From a virus, in IMG/VR virus record IMGVR_UViG_3300021376_000096, positions 1 through 48,934 of that record: a DNA stretch of 48,934 nucleotides, one strand, 5' to 3'. The first letter of the stretch is position 1, and the number at the start of each line of letters is the position of its first letter. The position numbers were made by a program, and so were the translations under genes. The notes under the pieces were generated by a model. The model did not search any database. It saw only the letters and a program-made list of their open reading frames with translations, and was not told where the DNA came from. This document shows, piece by piece, positions 18,001 through 25,956 of the stretch.

Positions 18001-21000
18001 GTTAAAATAGATGTATCAGTATTCTTTAATGTGGTTGATGTGGTAGCATAAACAGATTGCGTCAATGTATTTCTTGTTGTATTTGGGCTCGTGTCAAATA
18101 CAGTAGTTGTGGCATATGCTGTGTTATATGTACTTGTTGTTGATCTGGATGTTTCTATTAGAGTTTCATAGCCAGTTTCAAATGTTGTTGATGTTGTTAT
18201 ATTAGTTAGGTTTGTTGTAAATCTGGATGTTGCCGTAGCAATGTTGGTTGCATAGGCAGTGTCAATTGTTGTATTAAATACACTTGTAGTGTTCTTTGCT
18301 GTGTTGAACACTGTATTTATTGTAGACTGAGTTAGTTTGTTAGTTTCATATGTTGTATCAATGGCAGTTTCAAATAATGTTGAAGTGCTCTTATCCGTCA
18401 AGATTACTGTGACACTGGATGTATCAGTAACTATTGTAGTATCAAATGTTGTATTTTTATTAGTTTCAAACGTAGTGTCTGTGTTGTAGGCAGTTGTCGT
18501 TTGAAACACAGTTGATGTTGATTTATCTGTTGATTTTGAAGTAGCAGTTGAAGTGTCTGTTGTTTTATTGGTTTGGAACAATGTACCAAACACTGTATCA
18601 TAAGAGGTAGTTGTAGCATAGGCAGTGCCATATACTGTTGTTGTGGCAGTACTTTTTGTTGTAGCACCAACAGTGTTAAATGCAGTGTTGAATATAGTTG
18701 CTGTTAAAACACTTGTACCAAGGTTAGTTTCAAATATTGTAGTTGTAGATTTTGATGTGTCTCTAGCTGTTGCAACATTTGTATCATACGCAGTAGTTGT
18801 ATCAAATACTGTTGTTGTTGATGCGCTTGTTGCAGTTACTCTATTAGTTGAAAGTGCTGTGGCTACTAACGTGTTGTATGCAGTTGATGTTAATACGCTT
18901 GTTCCGGTAGTGGCGGCAGTACTCCTTGCTGTATCAAATACTGTTGTAGTACCTTTAGACGTTGCAAATACAGTTGTTGTAGCAGATTGATAAGTTGTAG
19001 GAAATGTTGTAGATGTTATTGATGATGTTAATGTATTTCTTAAAAACACTGTTACTTTATCTGTACTTGTGTTTCTCGCCGTGTCTTTTGTTGTATCAAA
19101 GACTGTTGTTGTGCCTCTCAATGTCACAAATACAGTTGTTGTAGCAGATTGATAAGTTGTAGGAAATGTTGTAGATGTTACTGAGGATGTTGATGTATTT
19201 CTTAAAAACACTGTTACTTTATCTGTACTTGTGTTTCTGGCCGTGTTTTTTGTTGTATCAAATACAGTTGTAGTACCTCTATTAGTACCAAATACTGTTA
19301 ATGTTTGAAAAGCAGTAACAAACGCTGTGGTTGTTTGGTATGTTGTACCAAATGTTGTTGTTGTATTGAAAGCTGTAGTTGTATTTTTAGATGTTGCAGT
19401 AGCTTTAGATGTTCCCGTTGCTCTGTTTGTTGAGCCAGTTGTGTCAGTGGATTTAGATGTGTCAGTGGATTTAGATGTATTGAAATAAAATGTGGTATCA
19501 AATGTAGTATCAAAACCAATATCGCTTGTTATCTTGCTTGTTAAGGTATTTCTACTTGTTGCTCGGCTTGTGAATACGCTAACTGTATAGAATTGTGGTT
19601 CTTGCCACAAGTATCCACCTAATTCTACATATACTGTACTAAATGTGGTTGTGAACGTCGTTTGTGTTTCATATGTTGTTATAAATTGAGGAATTGTTGT
19701 ACGGGTAGTGACGCTCACCCTTGTTGTGATGAAGGTTGTTGTTGTTTGGAATGTTGTCGTTGTGGCAAATACGGTGCCATATACTGTTGTTGTATTAAAT
19801 GATGTTGTGGTGTTAAACGTAGTTGTTGTTGATCTGGATGTTCCTGTAGCCTTGTTTGTTGAGCCAGTTGTGTCAGTAGCAATATTTGTTCCGCGGTTGG
19901 TTTCGGTTAAGAAGTTTGTTACAAACGCTGTCTCGGTACCAAAATTTGTGGCATATGTGGTATTAAATGTTGTGGATGTTGTACCACTTGTTGATGTGGC
20001 AACAGTTGTTAAGGTATTAAATATAGTTGTTGTGTTTCTTGCCGTATTTTTAGTTATAGTTGTTTGAGTACCAAAGTTTGTTATAAACGCTGTCTCGGTA
20101 CCAAAATTTGTAGCATATGTGGTACCAAATGTTGTGGATGTTGTACCACTTGTTGATGTGGCAACAGTGGTTAAGGTATTAAATACCGTAGTTGTGTTTC
20201 TTGCCGTATTTTTAGTTATAGTTGTTTGAGTGCCAAAGTTTGTATCAAACGTTGACGTTGTGGCAAAGTTGGTAGCATATGCTGTATTGAATGTGGTTGT
20301 TGTATTGAATAGTGACGTTGTTTGTTTGCTAGTGTTATAACCAGTATCAAAAATTGTATCAAATACAGTTGATGTATTAAATATAGTTGTCGTTGACTTA
20401 TTAGTGGCTGTTAATTTGCTAGTACCAAATACTGTATCAAACGTCGTGCCAAATACTGTTGATGTAGATTTAGATGTATTAAATACAGTTACAAATAAGG
20501 AAGTTGTATTTCTTGATGTTGAGCCAGTTGTATCAAAGATTGTAGCAAAAGCAGTTGTTGTGTTTGTTGCTTTTGAGGTATTAATAACTGTATCAGTAGA
20601 TTTAGATGTTAGTATGTTTGTATCTTTGGATGTGTCAAATACTGTTGTTGTTCCATAAGAAGATGCATACAATGTGTCGTAAACAGTTGACGTTGATTTA
20701 GATGTGTCTGTGTTCTTGCTTGTTTGAGTAGCAAAATTTGTATTATAGATTGTATTTCTAGCGGTATTGTAAGCAGTCTCAGTGGCATATGTTGTGGTAT
20801 AAGCAGTGCTATAGATTGTGGTTGTTGATCTGCTGTTATCGTAAATTGTTGTTTTTGTTGTATTATAGACAGTAGATGTGTCTACATTTGTTACTCCAGT
20901 TGTCTCAAATACAGTAGATGTTGTTTTTGTTGTTGCATATGTTGTGGCAATAACAGTATCAAAAGTTGATGTTGTATTAAATACAGTCTGGTAGGCTGTA

Positions 21001-21395
21001 ACAAATTGGGATACAGTATTTCTAGATGTGGCAACAACTGTATCAAATTCTGAAATATATGCTGTTGTCGTTGATTTAGATGTGGCAACAGTTGTGTCGG
21101 TTGCCTTAGATGTTGAATATGCTGTAACAAATGTTGTGGTAGTACCTGTGCCAACATTAGTATTAAATGTTGAAGATACAATTGTTTGTGTAGCGTATGC
21201 AGTGAGTAGTTCTGTTAGTCTTATTTGTTCAATTTTAAAACTAGTCTCTAAGACACTTCTTGGTGTTTCCTTTCTAACCTCAATAGTATCACTTGCTCCT
21301 GGAGCATCGGCAAATACAATATTGTTACCGGAAATAGTATAGTCAGTACCTAGTACCTGTACTATTCCATTTACTTTAACTATTAGTGTACTCAC
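15084..21395 (-). CDS. Giant threonine-rich repetitive fibre protein (2103 aa)
   Basis: Residues 1-45 form a small module (STLIVKVNGIVQVLGTDYTI) also present in the DUF4815 protein. Almost all of the remaining 2000 residues are low complexity: short units such as T-x-[FY]-[DNG]-T, NTSKST and ATTYAT. In a sampled 50-residue stretch near the N-terminus 21 residues are Thr. [FY]xT motifs are often 4 or 6 residues apart, as expected for alternating strands of a beta fibre. A single Gly/Trp/Pro break (ELGGYLWQEPQFYTV) lies near residue 598. Start is GTG, overlapping the upstream stop as GTGA, with Shine-Dalgarno AGGTGG. Probably a very long baseplate-attached fibre or adhesin; no family could be named. 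Confidence 0.75.
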   Translation of the reverse strand: MSTLIVKVNGIVQVLGTDYTISGNNIVFADAPGASDTIEVRKETPRSVLETSFKIEQIRLTELLTAYATQTIVSSTFNTNVGTGTTTTFVTAYSTSKATDTTVATSKSTTTAYISEFDTVVATSRNTVSQFVTAYQTVFNTTSTFDTVIATTYATTKTTSTVFETTGVTNVDTSTVYNTTKTTIYDNSRSTTTIYSTAYTTTYATETAYNTARNTIYNTNFATQTSKNTDTSKSTSTVYDTLYASSYGTTTVFDTSKDTNILTSKSTDTVINTSKATNTTTAFATIFDTTGSTSRNTTSLFVTVFNTSKSTSTVFGTTFDTVFGTSKLTATNKSTTTIFNTSTVFDTIFDTGYNTSKQTTSLFNTTTTFNTAYATNFATTSTFDTNFGTQTTITKNTARNTTTVFNTLTTVATSTSGTTSTTFGTTYATNFGTETAFITNFGTQTTITKNTARNTTTIFNTLTTVATSTSGTTSTTFNTTYATNFGTETAFVTNFLTETNRGTNIATDTTGSTNKATGTSRSTTTTFNTTTSFNTTTVYGTVFATTTTFQTTTTFITTRVSVTTRTTIPQFITTYETQTTFTTTFSTVYVELGGYLWQEPQFYTVSVFTSRATSRNTLTSKITSDIGFDTTFDTTFYFNTSKSTDTSKSTDTTGSTNRATGTSKATATSKNTTTAFNTTTTFGTTYQTTTAFVTAFQTLTVFGTNRGTTTVFDTTKNTARNTSTDKVTVFLRNTSTSSVTSTTFPTTYQSATTTVFVTLRGTTTVFDTTKDTARNTSTDKVTVFLRNTLTSSITSTTFPTTYQSATTTVFATSKGTTTVFDTARSTAATTGTSVLTSTAYNTLVATALSTNRVTATSASTTTVFDTTTAYDTNVATARDTSKSTTTIFETNLGTSVLTATIFNTAFNTVGATTKSTATTTVYGTAYATTTSYDTVFGTLFQTNKTTDTSTATSKSTDKSTSTVFQTTTAYNTDTTFETNKNTTFDTTIVTDTSSVTVILTDKSTSTLFETAIDTTYETNKLTQSTINTVFNTAKNTTSVFNTTIDTAYATNIATATSRFTTNLTNITTSTTFETGYETLIETSRSTTSTYNTAYATTTVFDTSPNTTRNTLTQSVYATTSTTLKNTDTSILTEYRIVVTQTLFSTVIQTTYETIAGVLTTIDTNIITNKTTDTSFAFESRNTLRDTAFQTTNPTLIATTTLFQTSYNTNQVTHYVTFNTAFETSKNTSTVFDKATSTVFNTTTLFNALTVVSSSTSRNTLITSSTVFNTSRETIYATGTSRTTTSLYQTDTPTIYNTGYDTNVTTTSLFVTAFLTVSTFNTSQLTSRNTALSKDTEIITFFGTSQATFKPTSTTRQTVYVSDFTTVSRTTQFNTSTTETTAFDTKRGTNQTTVFDGSTSFLTSFATTLNKTTTTITGKSTLSHYNTLVGTSKVTNIATSTDTTTAFDTQTNRNTTFETARTTQSELATTFVTLFDSTFATSKTTSTNTNTFTSTSSLVTTTYDTSKSTVNNTSTTYQTTFQTDLGSGTLTTVSSLVTKLTGTLTSTVTAKLTTIDTTKSTETQYLMSSSFGTSTVFETVISSAYDTTTTFNTQTIFQTSSVFNTTTLYQTDSGTGTMIGTSKTTSTNISTNTNKGTATSRNTLTASGTYYVTSKNTISNYDTIRNTVAGLTIAQTSTSQNTTTIYLTAYQSTINTTTTYLSSYSTVIDTSRQTQALTTFGTSKTTETIFQTAAASGTLFNTVKNTTTAFDTVYLITQSVISIATTFQTDSGSGTLKDTSQNTITSYTRYAGGKQTSTVFATAYATNPFVTTSFGTSKNTLTVYATLFTQFGTSKNTTTTSGKTTTTAFDTIYATGPLTQKATTTTYDTVYSTGIPTTRETATFLTTSTAFVTETARITGSGKITQFATTTTVDTDTARGTSTAFQTDSGAGTLYDTSRNTFTGTVTSFNTTTVTISDILTSKSTTTQTDQGTLVNTSTTTSYGTETEYTTASGATVFETSVSTETVIDFSIRNTEYLTLTSIETDTVYESGDRQTDRTTQILTNTETSELVIDTTRTTSVVTSYQTDSGAGTMKATSRVTDKSTDTNYDTAIQTTYETVIINN
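15089..15096 (-). promoter_or_regulatory. T4-type late promoter inside end of Thr-rich gene
   Basis: Exact TATAAATA on the minus strand, formed by the last sense codons of the 2103-codon gene (protein end VIINN). It is 27 nt upstream of the gp8 start and gives gp8 its own late start point. Confidence 0.75.
18966..19289 (-). repeat. Tandem duplication, 162-bp unit, in Thr-rich gene
   Basis: Two nearly identical in-frame copies, 18966-19127 and 19128-19289, each 54 codons. The copies include the segments TSTDKVTVFLRNT and TTFPTTYQSATTTVF. The few differences are scattered single bases, suggesting a fairly recent duplication. Confidence 0.85.
19924..20285 (-). repeat. Second 162-bp tandem repeat in Thr-rich gene
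   Basis: Copies at 19924-20085 and 20086-20247 are nearly identical, and a degenerate third begins in phase at 20248. The unit is again 54 codons (containing TNFGTQTTITKNTARNTTT). Copy edges are approximate. Confidence 0.82.
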
Positions 21396-23377
21396 GCCCC
21401 ACCTGGGATAGCAAACGTTGTTGTTGATCCATCGCCTATATATGCTTGCTGTACAACATCAGGTGTGGCTGTTGTTACTTCACTACTTACAAGAACACGT
21501 CCAAACTTTTCAACACCAGCTGGGTGCCAAAGCTTTCTTAAAAGATCGCTATACTTGTTAAATACAATAGATGATCTTACTTCATAAGAAAAATCTTGAT
21601 AATAATAGCCATCGTGAATATATTTGTCGGAGTTTAAAAATCCACGAGATGATTTAAAGTTACCCTCACCCTGCCCCTGTCTTGTTAGTAAGACAGTACC
21701 AGATGTAATCAAGTTTGTATTTGCCAAGGATACCAAAGTTGCTTCTTCTTCTTGCTCATATCCTAGACCTGAGTCAATGACCTTAACTTCACCTAGAGCA
21801 TCTGAACCAAATCCACTAACACCAATTACAACTGCATTATTGCCAAGATATCCATTACCCAGCTCACCACGACCTGCTGGATGTTCTTGGTCTAACAATT
21901 CCATTAATCCTATTACAGTATCAGTTACAGTAATTTGGACGTTAGTTGTGTAATCTTGGCCTGGATTTGTTGTAAAAATCTTAGATATTGTACCAACCTC
22001 ATAATTTTGAAAGCTAAGAGCATCTTTGAGGATTGTATCAAAGCCAGCCGCTACATTAGATGCTAACCCATAACCCGTACCAGTTGGGTAAGATAGTTCA
22101 CCAATCAACATATTATCAACATTATTGGCAGTGCCAATATAGTTTAGTGTTTGACCAATTGTACTAATCTTTATAGCTGAAGAGAAAATGTTTTTAATAT
22201 TGGATAATGCGCCAATTCTCAATCCAGCTTCATCACCACCACCAGCAATTATTGGAACTAGGTTTGCACCACTACCTGCCGAAGCTCCTCCAGTGGAGTT
22301 TGCTATTGTAACCGTAACAGTAAATACATTTGTTGTTAAAAATCCATTCCCGCCATTAACTACATTAATATTGTTAGCAAGAATTGCGCCGCCACCACCT
22401 AAAGCACTAACTAAGGTTATTGTTGCATTTGCTGTTCCATTTGAACATGTAATAACATCCGTATTACTATAACCTGAACCACCAGCCTCTACAACAAGTC
22501 CTGTGACAGGGCCTTTTATTAAGAAGACAGTATTGTTAGCTGTATAACCAGAACCACCATCTTCAAGCGTAAATGTGATTGTGCCATCGAGCTCCTTTAT
22601 CTTTGTTACAACTACCCTACCACTTGATCCCCTACCTTGAACTTGTAAAATATCTCCTACTGTGTAACCAAACGGTGAGCTTCTATTTGAAACATCCACC
22701 TCCGACATAGAGCCAACAATTTTTGGAGAATTGATTGCTGATACAGCTGGTACCTCTCCATCCAATAATTTTGATTCATCAATCAAAACAACCTCATCAT
22801 GTCTAAAATTACCAACAACATCTGTTAAGTAAAATATGTTTATGTTTTTATTATTAACATATTTTGTTTGAAAACTTTCTACATAAGCTCTTGCCCCAGA
22901 TATACGACCAATTATAAATTCGCCAACAAATAAACTATTATATGGCTTGAAAGATACTTCTAGGTATATGTCTCTATTCCATTCTCCATCTGATAATCTT
23001 AAAACATCATCGCCTGGTCTATATACAGTTACACTATCACTAAACAATAATTGGAACAATAGTTTTAGGCCGCGCTCTGTACCCTTTGATCCATATACTT
23101 CTTTAATATGTTTTTGTAGTAAGACCTTATCACCAGCAATATCTTCTGGGATAGGAAACATATACTTCTTTTTAAAGTTATTAATAAACACATCTATTGT
23201 TTTATCAATATCTCTATACTCTAACAATCTCCTTGAATCATAGGTAACTTGGTCACTACTTTCAAGCCATTCAAAATACGCTTTAACAAAGTCAATAAAT
23301 AATGGGCCTTCTTCCTTATAGATTGAAGGAAATTGACTTGCAATGAATGGCGATATAAACTTTTCTAATTCTTTCAT
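21392..23377 (-). CDS. Baseplate wedge-region protein in gp7 position (661 aa)
   Basis: The N-terminal 140 residues are a strongly conserved block in marine T4-like phages: FPSIYKEEGPLFIDFVKAYF, EYRDIDKTIDVF, YGSKGTERGLKLLFQLLFSD and YRPGDDVLRLSDGEW. Residues about 280-480 hold Gly-rich beta repeats (GGSGYSNTD). The C-terminus ends in YIGDGSTTTFAIPGGA, which looks like the first half of a module completed in the next gene. It lies between gp6 and the Thr-rich fibre/gp8, the position of gp7 in T4, but I cannot show homology to gp7. The ATG overlaps the gp6 stop by one base (TAATG). Confidence 0.72.
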   Translation of the reverse strand: MKELEKFISPFIASQFPSIYKEEGPLFIDFVKAYFEWLESSDQVTYDSRRLLEYRDIDKTIDVFINNFKKKYMFPIPEDIAGDKVLLQKHIKEVYGSKGTERGLKLLFQLLFSDSVTVYRPGDDVLRLSDGEWNRDIYLEVSFKPYNSLFVGEFIIGRISGARAYVESFQTKYVNNKNINIFYLTDVVGNFRHDEVVLIDESKLLDGEVPAVSAINSPKIVGSMSEVDVSNRSSPFGYTVGDILQVQGRGSSGRVVVTKIKELDGTITFTLEDGGSGYTANNTVFLIKGPVTGLVVEAGGSGYSNTDVITCSNGTANATITLVSALGGGGAILANNINVVNGGNGFLTTNVFTVTVTIANSTGGASAGSGANLVPIIAGGGDEAGLRIGALSNIKNIFSSAIKISTIGQTLNYIGTANNVDNMLIGELSYPTGTGYGLASNVAAGFDTILKDALSFQNYEVGTISKIFTTNPGQDYTTNVQITVTDTVIGLMELLDQEHPAGRGELGNGYLGNNAVVIGVSGFGSDALGEVKVIDSGLGYEQEEEATLVSLANTNLITSGTVLLTRQGQGEGNFKSSRGFLNSDKYIHDGYYYQDFSYEVRSSIVFNKYSDLLRKLWHPAGVEKFGRVLVSSEVTTATPDVVQQAYIGDGSTTTFAIPGGA

Positions 23378-25176
23378 TATGCTCTAATACCACGAGCTGT
23401 GACAACTAGGTAACTGGCCTCAATTTGAAGTACTTTATTGGCATTTGTTTCTAGGTCAAGTTTTTTTGTCTTACCATAAATTTTTAATTCATTATCTAAA
23501 CCAACATCTTCAAAAATAATAGGACCAATTGATATTGTACCGTTTGTGTAATTTACAGTACCAATTCTATCTTTTAATAGTTGTACTACGCCATTAACAG
23601 TAGAAACAATCATTAAATTGCCTTGTGTGTCATCTTTAATCTTAGCAAGAAAATCAACATTATTTAAATTGAATGTAAAGAGAGAAGATTCAATTGTAGA
23701 TGATGTATCCTCATAAATTTTTCTTGTTGAAGATACTTCTTGCTTCAATTCATTTTCAAAAGAAAAAGCAATTCTTGCTGGAACACCTGTATTTACTTCA
23801 ACATCTTTAACAATTCTTAATTCTGTATTGTTACTAATGATAGCAGTTTCTGAATCATCAATTGCTTTAATTAATTTTGAGTATCTTAGATCAGAACCAA
23901 ATTTGGCAAGATTAGTATTACCAAAATTAATAATAGTTGATTCAACAAGCGCTTCAATATCTCTCTGTGATCTTGTTGTTAAATTAATATTATAAAGAAC
24001 TTCTGTTACAACTTCAGCAAAGAAATATTCCGGATCTACAATAACTGGATCGATAGAGATTGCAGATCTTTCTTTGAGGAAATTAAAAATTTGTGTTTTT
24101 AGTGGTGTAGGTAGTTTGATACCACCAATTGGTTTTGCAGCAACAATTACCTTACCATACTGCTTAGGTTCAGTCTCTTCACCACCATACGCTGTAACAA
24201 TTTCTAGAGATGGGAATGCTTGCTTTGTTAATGCAATATAATCTTCTACTGTTACAGCTCTATTTTGTGTTGGGAAGAAGCGGGGTGCATTAAATTTAAT
24301 TTCTTCGTCTGTTTCATGCTCGGCACCTTGAGAAGCTGGAGATACAGTTGTTAGAGCAATATTTGTATATCCTTGAATTGCATTGGGAGCTGTAAATCTT
24401 TCAACACCATTTGCATCTAAACCATTTGTTTCTCTATAATTAATTGTGACTAAATTACCATCTGTTAATGCATTACCAATATCTCCATTACCAAATACTA
24501 CTTCAAACAAATGGTCTTCAGCACCTTGAATAAAATAAATATTATCAGTGTTATCTAAGCCAAATAAAAATGTTTCCTTATTAAATTTTGTTTCTATAGT
24601 TGCTGTATTTGATTCTTTCACTGTTACACTAATTGATTGAACATCAACATTAGCAGACTGTAGTAGATAGCGTGTTGAGGAGTTAGCAATAAAAATTTCT
24701 TTAACAATATTACCTTCATACACAGCAACATTGGCTGCCTTATAGACGTTATTGTTAGCTCTAATTATAATGGCCTCATCCGTGGTAAAGAAATATGTTG
24801 TATCATCTTCTGTTCTACCATTTATTTCATAATACTTTGGAATTGTAATAGAATCAGGAGTATCTGTTGGTGTGATAGTTAAGTCAATGTATGCAACCGC
24901 AGATGTTCTAGAACGAGGAGTATAGTTTAATTCCTTAGCATGAGATACAATAGATTCTCTAAGCTGGGCAGTATCCAAGAACATTTCACTACCAACAAGG
25001 TTTAGATACACACCATTCATGTAAGTATTATAAGCTAGAAGATCTAGTAACACAGCCATGTTTGATCCTTCAAAGTCATAGTCTTTGAATTGATCTTGCT
25101 GAGTTAGGAATGTCTTTAGGCTAGTTTTGTAGCTTTGTAGGTCTAGCTCTGAGGTTGTTAGGAATCCATTTGCCAT
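23377..25176 (-). CDS. 6: Baseplate wedge protein gp6
   Basis: A 599-residue protein with the T4 gp6/gpJ-type start: LQSYKTSLKTFLTQQDQFKD, YDFEGSNMAVLLDLLAYNTY and MFLDTAQLRESIVSHAKELN. The middle has the gp6-family segment EIKFNAPRFFPTQNRAVTVE followed by DYIAL, then an AYGGEETEPKQYGKV strand. In T4, gp6 dimers form the inner ring of the baseplate. Length is close to T4 gp6 (660). Shine-Dalgarno GAGAGGG; start follows the gp25 stop as TAA-T-ATG. Confident by motif and order (gp25 then gp6). Confidence 0.92.
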   Translation of the reverse strand: MANGFLTTSELDLQSYKTSLKTFLTQQDQFKDYDFEGSNMAVLLDLLAYNTYMNGVYLNLVGSEMFLDTAQLRESIVSHAKELNYTPRSRTSAVAYIDLTITPTDTPDSITIPKYYEINGRTEDDTTYFFTTDEAIIIRANNNVYKAANVAVYEGNIVKEIFIANSSTRYLLQSANVDVQSISVTVKESNTATIETKFNKETFLFGLDNTDNIYFIQGAEDHLFEVVFGNGDIGNALTDGNLVTINYRETNGLDANGVERFTAPNAIQGYTNIALTTVSPASQGAEHETDEEIKFNAPRFFPTQNRAVTVEDYIALTKQAFPSLEIVTAYGGEETEPKQYGKVIVAAKPIGGIKLPTPLKTQIFNFLKERSAISIDPVIVDPEYFFAEVVTEVLYNINLTTRSQRDIEALVESTIINFGNTNLAKFGSDLRYSKLIKAIDDSETAIISNNTELRIVKDVEVNTGVPARIAFSFENELKQEVSSTRKIYEDTSSTIESSLFTFNLNNVDFLAKIKDDTQGNLMIVSTVNGVVQLLKDRIGTVNYTNGTISIGPIIFEDVGLDNELKIYGKTKKLDLETNANKVLQIEASYLVVTARGIRA

Positions 25177-25177
25177 A

Positions 25178-25600
25178 TTATCTTACCCTCTCAAGAGCAA
25201 CTGTTAGTGTTTGGGGTTGCTCGACTGAGTTAATTCTGAATTGTATTGTTACTTCGTACGAGTTTCTATCATAATCAGGGTCGGCAACCACCTTATCTAG
25301 GATTGCTCTCGGCTCATAATTCTTAATTGTATCGGTGATATAATCTTCTAAAACTGTAGTTGTCATTGTGGACATTGGTTCAAACAATAGTGCTCTAATG
25401 TTTCCACCAATACCAGGATCTAACAGTCTTTCATATCTATTTGTTAATATAAGACTTTTAACAGATCTTTTAACGCTATCAACTTCTGTTATCCTATTAA
25501 CATCACTATTAAAAGGGTTTTTACCAAAGTTAATGCTTAGATCCGAATATCTAACATTTTTCTTGATAAAAGATGAAGTTGTTTTTGTATAGCTAGACAT
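25178..25600 (-). CDS. 25: Baseplate wedge protein gp25 (140 aa)
   Basis: Contains the diagnostic gp25 signature RLLDPGIGGNIRALLFEP at about residues 60-77, followed by the YEPRAILDKV and YEVTIQFRI strands. gp25 is the wedge core protein related to T6SS TssE. A frame extension to a TTG at 25618 exists, but the ATG at 25600 has GGGGAT 5 nt upstream and is preferred. An exact late promoter lies 21 nt further upstream. It follows the PAAR gene and precedes gp6 by one base. Confidence 0.93.
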   Translation of the reverse strand: MSSYTKTTSSFIKKNVRYSDLSINFGKNPFNSDVNRITEVDSVKRSVKSLILTNRYERLLDPGIGGNIRALLFEPMSTMTTTVLEDYITDTIKNYEPRAILDKVVADPDYDRNSYEVTIQFRINSVEQPQTLTVALERVR

Positions 25601-25621
25601 ATGAATCCCCAGTATCAAGGT

Positions 25622-25629
25622 TATTTATA
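25622..25629 (-). promoter_or_regulatory. T4-type late promoter for gp25-gp6 operon
   Basis: Exact TATAAATA on the minus strand, just after the PAAR stop codon at 25630. Predicted leader is about 15 nt and includes the Shine-Dalgarno of gp25. Confidence 0.82.
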
Positions 25630-25956
25630 TTAACCATTTGCAAATACATTTGGTGATCCTTCAGTGATTGTATTCTGCTCAGGGGTACCTGTGGCATAAT
25701 GATCATCCTTTCTTCCTATCTCTTTACCACCAATAAAAACATTAGGCGAGTATTTGTCTAGTATAGACTCGTCAGGCTCACAGCCCTTTCTTTTATGTGG
25801 AGCTATTTTGTTTCCCTTAACAGGAATCAGTTTATTGTTGGCAAACACTGAAGCTAAATTTACTTCACCAACAGCTGTATCAACTGGGTTACCACATCGT
25901 GTACCTATACCAGTTGGTGAATAAACCTTGTCATCCTTTCTTGCTACTGCCGTCAT
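25630..25956 (-). CDS. 5.4: PAAR spike-tip protein (gp5.4-like)
   Basis: A 108-residue PAAR-type protein: MTAVARKDDKVYSPTGIGTR, central Pro/His/Cys segment KIAPHKRKGCEP, and a closing repeat PNVFIGGKEIGRKDDHYATG ending SPNVFANG. PAAR proteins form a metal-binding cone capping the trimeric central spike of contractile injection machines; T4 has gp5.4 here. It overlaps the spike gene by ATGA, so the two are translationally coupled, consistent with stoichiometric assembly. Confidence 0.9.
   Translation of the reverse strand: MTAVARKDDKVYSPTGIGTRCGNPVDTAVGEVNLASVFANNKLIPVKGNKIAPHKRKGCEPDESILDKYSPNVFIGGKEIGRKDDHYATGTPEQNTITEGSPNVFANG

Noticed and set aside
16453-21342. Several plus-strand and off-frame open stretches in the Thr-rich gene
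   Set aside because: They are by-products of the low-complexity codons; none has a ribosome site or sensible protein composition.
15084-21395. Repeats in this region as a CRISPR array or satellite DNA
   Set aside because: The whole stretch is one open minus-strand frame with Thr-rich codon periodicity; repeat units lack constant length with unique spacers.
21392-21400. Programmed -1 frameshift at the GTGA overlap
   Set aside because: The downstream gene is in the -1 frame but the sequence GGT GGG GCG TGA has no slippery heptamer and a good ribosome site precedes the GTG, so coupling or an indel is more likely.
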